A stretch of 64,000 nucleotides of DNA from Terripilifer ovatus (lineage in GTDB: Bacteria > Pseudomonadota > Alphaproteobacteria > Rhizobiales > Beijerinckiaceae). A model generated the notes under the pieces. It ran no database searches, was not told the DNA's origin, and saw only the letters and a list, made by a program, of their open reading frames with translations. Below, one piece after another: positions 45,987-53,306 of the stretch. The position numbers and the translations under genes are program-made. Location of the stretch: positions 496,001-560,000 of the forward strand of contig JARHVB010000010.1 of the NCBI GenBank assembly GCA_029222685.1, read 5' to 3'. How positions within the stretch are numbered: position 1 is the first letter of the stretch; every line of letters starts with the position of its first letter.

Positions 45987-47888
45987 TCACACACTCTTGC
46001 CAACCAGCTCCATCCGCCGAACAAACCGTCCGGCGGCGATGCCGCGTAGAACTGCAAGCCTGTATGCGAGCCTGACCGCCGCCTCGTTGCCCGTCGTCTC
46101 TGTGCCTGGCCAGGCGTCGAGCAGCTTGCCTATCCGGTCGAGGTCGAGCGCGCGCGAGGCGAGCGGGCTGTCGCGAAGCCTCGCAACTTCTGCCTTGAGA
46201 TATGGAAGCGCCTGGTCGAAGCTGCACCGCCAGTCCGCAGCCTGTCGTCCGCGGCGGCGCTCGTTCAGGATCATCGCGGGAACCAAACCCTTCATCGCCT
46301 GTCGGATCAGGTTGCGCGGAATGCCGTCCCGGCTAAAGCGCTCATCGGGAATCGCCAGGCAAAGCTCGACAAGGCGTCGATCACTGGTCGGATCGCGGAC
46401 GTCGAGCCCGAACAACCGGCGTGACGACCCAAACTGCAGGCCGAGATGATCGTTCCTCTGCAGCGCCAGAATCCTTAGCGCGCGACTGTCCCCGCCGGTG
46501 AGATTGGACAATTCGCCTGCGGTCGTTCTGGCGCGCATCTCGAGGCCGCTGGCGCTCAGGAAATCGCGGTTGATGACCGAATAATCCTCGAGAACCGGCG
46601 TTCGTCCGATCTGCCTCTGGCGCAAGGCGCGCGCCGCTCCTTCGGGCAGGAGCGAGGCCGCCGCCTCGCGCGCCAGCCCAAGCCAGCTGCGTCCGGCAAC
46701 GCGGCGCAGCGCGCGAGCCGTATTGAACGCGGCGCCAAATCTATGATCGCGGATCTGCTGGGAGTAGGCGGCACTGCCGTGATGGCTGATCGAATAATTG
46801 CCCGTGGCGGCGACCAGCATGACGCCAAGTCCGCGGTCGCGCGCGGCGCGGTCGATGCCGTTCACCCAGATCGCGTTGACGGGATTGAGCAGGGGCCAGT
46901 CCTGGCCGGCCTCGCGGCTTTCCATCGCCTCGATCAGAGGCGCGTTATCGTTAGCGATGCGAACGTGATCGACATTCGGATACTGTGCCGCCAGAGCCGC
47001 TGCATAAGGCCATTCGTCGTCGAACCAGCCAGGCGACGCGATGGCCGGGTGCGTCGGCGCGGCGGTAAATGCGGTAAGGCGCTGGCCTTGCTCGCCCAAA
47101 GCCCGGGCCGCCATCGCCGCCACCGAACTGCTGTCCAGGCCGCCGCTCAGATTGGCCCCGACCGTGCCGTTCCCGTCGAGGCGGCATCGCACCGCCTGAT
47201 CCAGGCCGTCGCGCAGGACTGCCTCGTAATCAGCATCGGTTGCCAGCTTGAGGGGCGCAACGGTCTCGGGCTTCCACCAGCGCTCGCAACAGGCGGAGCC
47301 GCCTTGCCACACCACCACATGGCCAGGCGGCACGCGATGGATGCCGGCGAAGAAACTGCGATCGACGTCGCGCGGCAGCAGCGTCAGCCACGCGGCCAGT
47401 TGATGCTCGTCGATCTGCCTTGGGACGACACGGTCGGCGAGAAGCCCGCGCTGCTCGGTCGCGAACAGGATTTCCTCAGAGCCCGTCCAGTAGAAGAGGG
47501 GGCGCATCGCTCCCGGATCGGTCGCCATCACCAGCCGCCGCAGCGCCGCGTCCCAGATGACGCAGGAATAGTCACCGATGATATGATGGCAAAAGCCATC
47601 GCCCCACGCCCGATACGCATAAAGCGCAATGTCGGCCGACGTGAGCGCCTCCGTGGCGCCGATGTTCAGGGCGCGGCGCAACTCCGCGCCATTGTCGATC
47701 CGGCCGTCGAAGGCAGCGCTGATTGCGTCCCGATGGGGGCTTATTGAAGCGCCGTCACAAGCGGCGAGCCGCGCGCCGCTGACCACGGCTTCGAGGCAGG
47801 AATCTTCGCTGAATCTCAGCGCTGCCAACGTGTCATCCATCGGCCGCACGGGTTCCGACACCAGTCCAGCGCGACCGCAAATCGACAT
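45987..47888 (-). CDS. Asparagine-synthetase-like ATP-dependent enzyme (RiPP cyclase candidate)
   Basis: A 633-residue protein. The N-terminal half is a class II glutamine-amidotransferase-like domain. However, the nucleophile Cys expected at position 2 is displaced (MSICG), so glutaminase activity is unlikely. The C-terminal half is an adenylating domain with the PP-loop S-G-G-L-D-S-S at 248-254 and the later ERRRGRQAADW. This design (dead glutaminase plus active adenylation) is known from lasso-peptide cyclases and beta-lactam synthetase. Two 51-residue peptide genes stand just upstream on the same strand, and a decayed copy of the same gene lies between them. Role inferred: amide or macrocycle formation on those peptides. 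Confidence 0.8.
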   Translation of the reverse strand: MSICGRAGLVSEPVRPMDDTLAALRFSEDSCLEAVVSGARLAACDGASISPHRDAISAAFDGRIDNGAELRRALNIGATEALTSADIALYAYRAWGDGFCHHIIGDYSCVIWDAALRRLVMATDPGAMRPLFYWTGSEEILFATEQRGLLADRVVPRQIDEHQLAAWLTLLPRDVDRSFFAGIHRVPPGHVVVWQGGSACCERWWKPETVAPLKLATDADYEAVLRDGLDQAVRCRLDGNGTVGANLSGGLDSSSVAAMAARALGEQGQRLTAFTAAPTHPAIASPGWFDDEWPYAAALAAQYPNVDHVRIANDNAPLIEAMESREAGQDWPLLNPVNAIWVNGIDRAARDRGLGVMLVAATGNYSISHHGSAAYSQQIRDHRFGAAFNTARALRRVAGRSWLGLAREAAASLLPEGAARALRQRQIGRTPVLEDYSVINRDFLSASGLEMRARTTAGELSNLTGGDSRALRILALQRNDHLGLQFGSSRRLFGLDVRDPTSDRRLVELCLAIPDERFSRDGIPRNLIRQAMKGLVPAMILNERRRGRQAADWRCSFDQALPYLKAEVARLRDSPLASRALDLDRIGKLLDAWPGTETTGNEAAVRLAYRLAVLRGIAAGRFVRRMELVGKSV

Positions 47889-48003
47889 CCGCGGCTATTC
47901 CCCTACCGCCGCGACATGGCGGCCGAATCCGCATAATCCTCAATGAGTGGGAATACACGCCCCTGGCACAGCGGCATCGCCGGCTAGTCTGAGGTCTCGC
48001 GTT

Positions 48004-48159
48004 TCAACTGAAGAGGCCGGCGGCGAGGCCATCATCGCCGACCGTCGGGTCTGCCTCGCTCGCGCCGACGGGCACGATTGTCAGCTTCGGCGTGACCCAG
48101 GGGAGCTTGGCACCTTCGCTGACGGCTTCGGTATCAGCCGCTTTCTCAGTGTTCTGCAA
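48004..48159 (-). CDS. Putative RiPP precursor peptide 1 (51 aa, TTG start)
   Basis: A 51-residue peptide ending 115 bases before the asparagine-synthetase-like gene. The start is a TTG preceded by GGAGAC, chosen because it aligns exactly with the GTG start and GGGAGAC of the second peptide gene. Residues 21-31 are WVTPKLTIVPV and the end is DDGLAAGLFS. It is identical to peptide 2 at 30 of 51 positions with no gaps, and at 23 of the last 31. W-x2-P-x-L resembles the Y-x2-P-x-L leader motif of lasso precursors. A longer open frame upstream to 48363 is read-through of pseudogene sequence. Confidence 0.7.
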   Translation of the reverse strand: MQNTEKAADTEAVSEGAKLPWVTPKLTIVPVGASEADPTVGDDGLAAGLFS

Positions 48160-48268
48160 AACCAGTCTCCAATCCGTCAAAATTTCTGTCGAATCATATA
48201 GCGATTCATAGCGGGCAACAATACATTCGCGGCCACCTGCGTTTGTGCAGATTGTGGCTCGCCAAGAC

Positions 48269-48301
48269 AAAACCCGGCCGGATCGCTCCGGCCGGGTTTC
48301 G
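48269..48301 (-). terminator. Hairpin upstream of peptide gene 1
   Basis: AACCCGGCCGGA and TCCGGCCGGGTT form a perfect stem with a four-base loop, flanked by A and T runs. It closely resembles 48813-48846 (shared CAAAACCCG and CTCCGGCCGGGTTT), as expected if the peptide unit was duplicated with its upstream edge. Confidence 0.7.
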
Positions 48302-48303
48302 TT

Positions 48304-48490
48304 GGCTATGCGAACATGATGATGTTTGGATACTGTACCGCCAACGCGGCCACGTGAGGCCACTCGTCATCGAACCAGCCCGTTTGGGTTCGTTGGAGCG
48401 GCGGTAAATGCGCTCAGGCGCCGGCCTTGCTCTCCAAGCACCCGCGCGGCCATCGCGACTGCTGTCCGGGCCAACGAGGCGGCGTTGACT
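48304..48490 (-). pseudogene. Decayed fragment of a second asparagine-synthetase-like gene
   Basis: Read on the minus strand, the fragment gives VAMAARVLGEQGRRLSAFTA and, after a frameshift, GWFDDEWPHVAALAVQYPN followed by a stop. These match residues about 255-305 of the intact enzyme, AMAARALGEQGQRLTAFTA and GWFDDEWPYAAALAAQYPN. The segment between them and the PP-loop are damaged or deleted. It lies between the two peptide genes, where a second enzyme copy would be expected after tandem duplication. Confidence 0.8.
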
Positions 48491-48508
48491 GCTCGCCGAA
48501 GCCCCGCG

Positions 48509-48664
48509 TCAGCTGAATAAGCCGTCTCCAAGGCCATCATCGGAGATCGTCGGATCTCCTTCGCTCGCTCGTACAGGGACGATTTTTATTTTCGGAGTGA
48601 CCCACAATTGCTTGCCACCGTCACATCCAGCTTCAGCCTCGGTCTTTCTCTCAGCATTGTCCAC
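48509..48664 (-). CDS. Putative RiPP precursor peptide 2 (51 aa, GTG start)
   Basis: A 51-residue peptide with a GTG start and GGGAG seven bases upstream; no in-frame ATG exists. It has WVTPKIKIVPV at 21-31, then ASEGDPT and the tail DDGLGDGLFS. The length equals that of peptide 1, and both the central motif and the last ten residues are conserved, while the N-terminal 20 residues have diverged. Its downstream enzyme copy is broken, so if expressed it would rely on the intact enzyme 600 bases further on. Function as a modified peptide precursor is inferred. Confidence 0.68.
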   Translation of the reverse strand: MDNAERKTEAEAGCDGGKQLWVTPKIKIVPVRASEGDPTISDDGLGDGLFS

Positions 48665-48812
48665 GATAGTCTCCCGAGCTATGAAATCTACAACGTAACA
48701 ATACTCAATTTAAGGCGAGGTAACAAGCAAGTTTGCTGAGCCCCGGAGGCCGGATTGTTTCATCTGTCCGGCGCCGCTGCAAAACAGGGGCGCCGGACCG
48801 TTGGCGCTGAAG

Positions 48813-48846
48813 CAAAACCCGCATGGAGCACTCCGGCCGGGTTTTG
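48813..48846 (-). terminator. Terminator after the LigC-like gene, upstream of peptide gene 2
   Basis: CAAAACCCG and CGGGTTTTG form the stem. It lies 27 bases past the LigC-like stop codon on the minus strand. Its right half is the same as that of the 48269-48301 hairpin. Confidence 0.7.
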
Positions 48847-48872
48847 CAACTTAAATCGGATTCGACGGACTT

Positions 48873-49832
48873 TCAGGGCTTGCCGTTGGCCGCGATCAAC
48901 TGGTCTTCGAGCTTGCCGAGCAATTGCATGGTCGACAGCGCTTCGGCGACCGAGCAGTTCGGCACGCGCTTTTCTTCGATGGCGGAGATGAATTCGCGGT
49001 CCTGGTTCTCGAACCCGTTCATCGACGGGGCGACGCCGGCCAGGTCGATCTTCTTGCCGAAGCCGTCCGTCAGGTCGTCGTAGAAGGACACCCAGGTGCC
49101 CTTGTCGCACATATAGCGATAGGGCGAGCCGATCGGGCCCTCGTCGTTGAACGACAGCGACAGCACGCAGACGGCGCCCTTCGGCGTCTTCATGACGATG
49201 CCCATGTCCATGGCGATCTTAAGTTCGGGATGATAGGGGCCCTGAACCGCAAAAGCCTCCGAGACCTTCTCGCCGGTCTGGTAGGAGAACAGGTCGACCG
49301 TGTGGCAGGCATGGTGCCACAGCAGGTGGTCGACCCATGAACGCGCCTGGCCGAGCGCGTTCATGTTGGTGCGGCGAAAGAAATGGGTGTGGGCCTGCAT
49401 CTGCTGCAGGACGACGCCTTCCTTCTGCAGCTTGGTATGCATGTACTGGTGGCTGGGGTTGAAGCGGCGGACGTGGCCGGCCATGGCGGTGACGCCGGTT
49501 TCCTTCTGCACGCGCACGATGCGCTCGGCGTCGGCGACGGAATCGCACATCGGGATTTCGATCAGCACGTGTTTGCCGGCGCGCATGGCGATCTCGGCCT
49601 GGTCGGCGTGAACCTGGGTCGGGCCGGTGATGACGACCGCGTCGACATCCTTGCGGTTGACCGCTTCCTCGAAATTCGTCAGCGCGACGGGGACATTGTA
49701 TTCCGCGGCGACCTTTTCCGTGCCTTCCTTGGTGCGGCTCTGCAGCACCGTCACCTGGGAGCCCTCGATCGCCTTGATGGCCTTGAGATGGGCGACGCCC
49801 ATGGCGCCATTGCCGCTGATGCAAAATCTCAT
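48873..49832 (-). CDS. ligC: Gfo/Idh/MocA oxidoreductase, LigC-like CHMS dehydrogenase
   Basis: A 319-residue NAD(P) enzyme. The N-terminal Rossmann motif S-G-N-G-A-M-G is followed by EIPMCDSVADAE and the stretches GHVRRFNPSHQYMHTKL and FFRRTNMNALGQARSWVDH, then LLWHHACHTVDLF. These strongly resemble LigC/PmdC, 4-carboxy-2-hydroxymuconate-6-semialdehyde dehydrogenase of the protocatechuate 4,5-cleavage pathway. GAGGAA stands six bases before the ATG at 49832. No ligAB, ligI or ligJ neighbours are present, so it is an orphan or belongs to a split pathway. The family assignment is from memory of LigC sequences. Confidence 0.8.
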   Translation of the reverse strand: MRFCISGNGAMGVAHLKAIKAIEGSQVTVLQSRTKEGTEKVAAEYNVPVALTNFEEAVNRKDVDAVVITGPTQVHADQAEIAMRAGKHVLIEIPMCDSVADAERIVRVQKETGVTAMAGHVRRFNPSHQYMHTKLQKEGVVLQQMQAHTHFFRRTNMNALGQARSWVDHLLWHHACHTVDLFSYQTGEKVSEAFAVQGPYHPELKIAMDMGIVMKTPKGAVCVLSLSFNDEGPIGSPYRYMCDKGTWVSFYDDLTDGFGKKIDLAGVAPSMNGFENQDREFISAIEEKRVPNCSVAEALSTMQLLGKLEDQLIAANGKP

Positions 49833-50196
49833 TGTCATTTCCTCATTTCGACATCGATTTGGGCGAACGCACCGAACGGTGCGCAAACGAATGATGGAAC
49901 GGACGGGTTGCCTCTGTTCGTCGTCGAAGGCCTGCCGTTGCCGGATGCGAGCGGGCGATAACATGGCGGGCGAAAAATAGGAATGGCCGCCGAGAGTCTG
50001 CCGTCTTCAAATTAAGGCAGGGTGGCGCAAAGCCCGGTTAACCTGTTGTTATCCATGATCTCCGGTCCGGGGCAACCGGTGCGCCGAAACCCGCGTTGCA
50101 CGAAGGTTCAAGTATCCCAACTTTAACCGCTCGGGGCCTAGTTTGCTCATGAGTTAGCCGGGCGCCGCCCGGTCGGTTGCGGCTGGAGGATTTTTG
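49833..50196. other. Intergenic region between divergent ligC-like and hypothetical genes
   Basis: About 360 bases without a supported gene. It includes CCGGTTAACC near 50035-50044, a palindrome sharing the GGTTAA unit found at 38377-38459. It probably holds both promoters. Confidence 0.4.
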
Positions 50197-50778
50197 GTGC
50201 CCGGTATGTCCCAAGGCGTCAAGCCGCAGTTCGGCCACCGCAATAGCGCAGGAGGCGGCCAGTCCTCCGCCCGCGCCGCTGGCGCCAAGGCATCGGCAAG
50301 CGCCGGATCCAACTACAGCATGACTGCGCTGCTCGACGAGCAGAGCCGGCAGCGCACGCTGATGATCGTCATGGCGGTCGGCCTTTGCGCGATGCTCGGC
50401 TGGGTCTATTTCAGCCTTTTCAACGAAGAGAGCATTGACGGCAAAATCCTCACCAGCCCCCAGGAATGCGCCTCGTTCGGCTCGGCCAGTATCGAAGACT
50501 GCACGGAATTGTGGAATCGTGCCGCCAAGATCCATGCCGACACCGCGCCCGCCTATCTCAAGATGGAGCAATGCGAGCAGGCGCACGGTGCCGGGCGCTG
50601 CAGGCAGGCCGAACGTTCGACGATTGCGGCGCGCCAGACGAAATTCATTCCCAACATGGCGGCCTTCATGGTCGAGCGCGCGCCGTCCGGCGACATGTCC
50701 CTGTCGCCGCTCTACCGCGACCCGAAGGACGGTCCCGACCAATGGCGGAAAGTCGGGCCGGCGACCGGCAAATCCTGA
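50197..50778 (+). CDS. Single-span membrane protein, DUF1190-like (193 aa)
   Basis: A Gly/Ala/Ser-rich cytoplasmic N-terminus is followed by one membrane helix (TLMIVMAVGLCAMLGWVYFSL). The periplasmic domain holds five Cys (ECASFG, EDCTELW, EQCEQ, GRCRQ region) and an extended tail. The repeated Q-E-C-x... and E-D-C patterns resemble DUF1190 proteins of unknown function. GGAGGA before the GTG at 50197 has better spacing than the TTG at 50194. A second SPOR protein gene follows 149 bases later. Confidence 0.65.
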   Translation: MPGMSQGVKPQFGHRNSAGGGQSSARAAGAKASASAGSNYSMTALLDEQSRQRTLMIVMAVGLCAMLGWVYFSLFNEESIDGKILTSPQECASFGSASIEDCTELWNRAAKIHADTAPAYLKMEQCEQAHGAGRCRQAERSTIAARQTKFIPNMAAFMVERAPSGDMSLSPLYRDPKDGPDQWRKVGPATGKS

Positions 50779-50927
50779 AGAAAATCTCTAAAATCTTCGC
50801 TTTTTAGTCTTTATTTACCAAGTTGACCCAGGTTGAGCAGGCGGTGTTCCTGTTCACGGGTCGATTTGCCGTCGTGGTCGGGTCTGCCGGAAAATTTGTA
50901 GGCGAAGACATTCCCGGGACCATTTCA

Positions 50928-52049
50928 ATGGACGCAATCAGGCGACAGTTCCACTATCTGCGTTCGACGCTCGGACACAATGCGGCGCCGCGGCGTCTGC
51001 CCGGATTGCCCGGTCCGGCGGGTGTTGCAGATCACAAGCAAGATCGCCCCAAGCTGGATCGCAGCAATCGCACCGAAGCGGTCGCCGCTGTCCACGAGCG
51101 GCGCCCGCTGATCGGCCATCCCTCGATGATCGCTCTCCTGATCGCGCTTGGCGCGGTCGTCGGCGCCAAGTTCCTGGCCTCGACCGAACGGGTCCAGCTT
51201 GCTGCGACACCGACGATCATGGCGGGGCCGAACTATAAATTCCAACCCGATCTGACCGGCACAACGCCCGCCGGCCTGACAGGCGGCGCCAAGGTTGCCA
51301 ACACCCGCACGGCCCTGGATCAGACCGGATCGATCAGCAAAACGGTCGGTGCGACACCGGCAGCAGCCAGCCCGGCTGCTCAGACGCCGGGCGTCGCCAC
51401 CGCGCGTCTCGCCAGCAATTCCTATTTCCCCGAGCCGAAACTGGTGAAGGCCGTCACGACGGACGGCCGCGGCCGCATCATCACGCCCAACGAACCCATC
51501 GCCGTTCGCCCCGAGGCCTTGCCTGCGGCGCAGGCTGCCGCAGCCCCGGTCACGCCTAAGGTCGCGGCTGCCGCGCCGGCCGCTCCCGTGACGGTGGCGA
51601 AGCTGGAGAAAACCACCGTTCGCGCCGACATGCCGCCGTATGTCGAGGCCAACGTCAGCACTGCAGCGCAGGCGCCTGCCGCCCAGGCTCCCGTCGCCGC
51701 TGCGCCTGTTGCGCCCGCTGCTCCGGTGGTTGCTGCTGCGGCCGTACCGTCCATCGATAGTCGGAAACCGGCAAATGTCGCCGAAACCGCCAGTTTCGGG
51801 CGCTCGACCGGCGTCTCGGTTCAGATCGCCGCCGCCCAGACCGAGGAAGAGGCCCGCGCCGTCGCCGACCGCTTCGAACAGCGCTTCGCCTATGAACTCG
51901 ATGGCCGCAAACTGTCGATCATCCAGGCCATGCCGAAGGACAAGGTGGTCTACCGCGTGCGCCTGACCGAAGTCTCGCGCAACGAGGCGGACACCATTTG
52001 CGGCCAGTTGCGCGCCAACCGGATCGGTTGTTTCGTCGCCAGGGACTGA
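50928..52049 (+). CDS. Second SPOR-domain protein
   Basis: A 373-residue protein. A cytoplasmic N-terminal region, one membrane helix (MIALLIALGAVVGAKFLA, near residue 65-80) and a long Ala/Pro/Val-rich linker precede the C-terminal SPOR domain. The domain runs from VSVQIAAAQTEEEARAVADR to GCFVARD. It resembles the SPOR protein at 10765-12306 in layout and in its final CFVAR residues, so the two may be paralogues binding septal peptidoglycan. A strong terminator follows. The start at 50928 lacks a clear ribosome site. Confidence 0.8.
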   Translation: MDAIRRQFHYLRSTLGHNAAPRRLPGLPGPAGVADHKQDRPKLDRSNRTEAVAAVHERRPLIGHPSMIALLIALGAVVGAKFLASTERVQLAATPTIMAGPNYKFQPDLTGTTPAGLTGGAKVANTRTALDQTGSISKTVGATPAAASPAAQTPGVATARLASNSYFPEPKLVKAVTTDGRGRIITPNEPIAVRPEALPAAQAAAAPVTPKVAAAAPAAPVTVAKLEKTTVRADMPPYVEANVSTAAQAPAAQAPVAAAPVAPAAPVVAAAAVPSIDSRKPANVAETASFGRSTGVSVQIAAAQTEEEARAVADRFEQRFAYELDGRKLSIIQAMPKDKVVYRVRLTEVSRNEADTICGQLRANRIGCFVARD

Positions 52050-52079
52050 GCAAAACCAGCGTATAAGCAAGACAATCGG

Positions 52080-52106
52080 GCCCGGTGATCCTTCACCGGG
52101 CTTTTT
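52080..52106 (+). terminator. Rho-independent terminator after the second SPOR gene
   Basis: GCCCGGTGA and TCACCGGGC form a nine-base stem with a four-base loop followed by TTTTT. Confidence 0.9.
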
Positions 52107-52207
52107 GCCGTCCTTGTTCCGGCGCAGAAAGCGCTTGCCCGGCGTGCGCCCGCGACGGTAGGTCTCCCGCCTGCCAGCAGTTTTTGGCGAGTCCCTTGGA
52201 GTAGGCG

Positions 52208-53050
52208 ATGCAGGCCCATAGTGAAGTACGGATCGGCGAGGGGGCCAGATCGGTCGTTTTCGGCAACAAGCTGCCGCTGTCCTTCATCGCCGGCCCTTGC
52301 GCGCTCGAGAGCCGCGATCATGCGCTCCGGATGGCGGGCGCCCTGCGCGACATCGCCGACCGGCTCGGCGTCGGCATCGTCTACAAATCCTCCTTCGACA
52401 AGGCCAACCGCACCTCGCTGAGCGGCCGCCGCGGCATCGGCCTGCAGGACGCCCTGCCGATCTTCGCCGAGATCAAGGAGAAGTTCGGCTTCCCGATTCT
52501 CACCGACGTGCACGAGAACGAACATTGCGCCGCGGTCGCCCCGGTGGTCGATGTGCTGCAGATCCCGGCTTTCCTGTGCCGGCAGACCGATCTGCTGCTG
52601 GCCGCCGCCCGCACGGGCCGGCCGGTCAATGTCAAGAAGGGCCAGTTCCTGGCGCCCTGGGACATGAAGAACGTCGTCGCCAAGCTGACCGGCGCCGGCA
52701 ATGCCGATGTGCTGGTGACCGAACGCGGCGCCAGCTTCGGCTACAACACCTTGGTGTCGGACATGCGCGCGCTGCCGATCATGGCCGAACAGACCGGCGC
52801 GCCGGTGATCTTCGACGCCACCCATTCGGTGCAACAGCCGGGCGGGCAGGGCACCTCATCGGGCGGCGAACGCCAGTTCATTCCGGTGCTGGCGAAGGCG
52901 GCGGTCGCCGTCGGCGTCGCCGGCGTGTTTCTGGAGACCCATGACGATCCGGCGAATGCTTTCTCCGACGGACCCAACCAGGTGCCGCTCAACGAATTCG
53001 AAGGCCTGCTGCGGCGGCTGATGCAGTTCGACGCGCTGGCCAAGGGCTGA
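52208..53050 (+). CDS. kdsA: 3-deoxy-8-phosphooctulonate synthase (KDO-8-P synthase)
   Basis: A 280-residue TIM-barrel enzyme. Landmarks are [10 protein letters not shown] near the N-terminus, [18 protein letters not shown] and [13 protein letters not shown] near residue 205. It condenses phosphoenolpyruvate with arabinose-5-phosphate for the inner core of lipopolysaccharide. The A-G-P-C motif with its Cys suggests the metal-dependent subclass, though this is not certain. kdsA near eno is common gene order here; eno lies 3 kb downstream. Confidence 0.95.
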   Translation: MQAHSEVRIGEGARSVVFGNKLPLSFIAGPCALESRDHALRMAGALRDIADRLGVGIVYKSSFDKANRTSLSGRRGIGLQDALPIFAEIKEKFGFPILTDVHENEHCAAVAPVVDVLQIPAFLCRQTDLLLAAARTGRPVNVKKGQFLAPWDMKNVVAKLTGAGNADVLVTERGASFGYNTLVSDMRALPIMAEQTGAPVIFDATHSVQQPGGQGTSSGGERQFIPVLAKAAVAVGVAGVFLETHDDPANAFSDGPNQVPLNEFEGLLRRLMQFDALAKG

Positions 53051-53160
53051 GGCGATCGAAATGGGTGCGCCATGGCACCTCGAGCAGCGGAAAACTTCGC
53101 CATACATGGCGTCATCGATGTGATGTCCCGTGCGGTCTGAGAGACCTCCGGACTTTCAGG

Positions 53161-53300
53161 ATGGCGAAGATGGGAAGACTGGCAGCAATTGTCATCATCA
53201 CGTTTGGCGTGGCCGGCGCGACCGCGGCGAAGCGCATCGGTTCGCTGTCTATAGCGAGCAAAGCAATCCCAACTCCACGATCATCGTCGTAAACGGCTAG
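53161..53300 (+). pseudogene. Small exported protein, possibly frameshifted
   Basis: The ATG frame gives a signal-like start (MGRLAAIVIITFGVAGATAA) and stops after 43 residues. A different frame over the second half reads HRFAVYSEQSNPNSTIIVVNG and stops at 53298-53300, which looks far more like a mature protein. A one-base indel near 53225-53240 would join the two. Either a broken gene or a chance; no family is recognised. Confidence 0.35.
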
Positions 53301-53306
53301 CGGTCG

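Noticed and set aside
48160-48363. Upstream extension of peptide gene 1 giving a 119-residue protein
   Set aside because: The extension reads through enzyme pseudogene sequence. The aligned TTG with GGAGAC matches the other peptide exactly in length.
48004-48664. Calling the peptides canonical lasso precursors
   Set aside because: No B1/B2 genes nearby and no consistent acidic ring residue at positions 7-9 of a plausible core.
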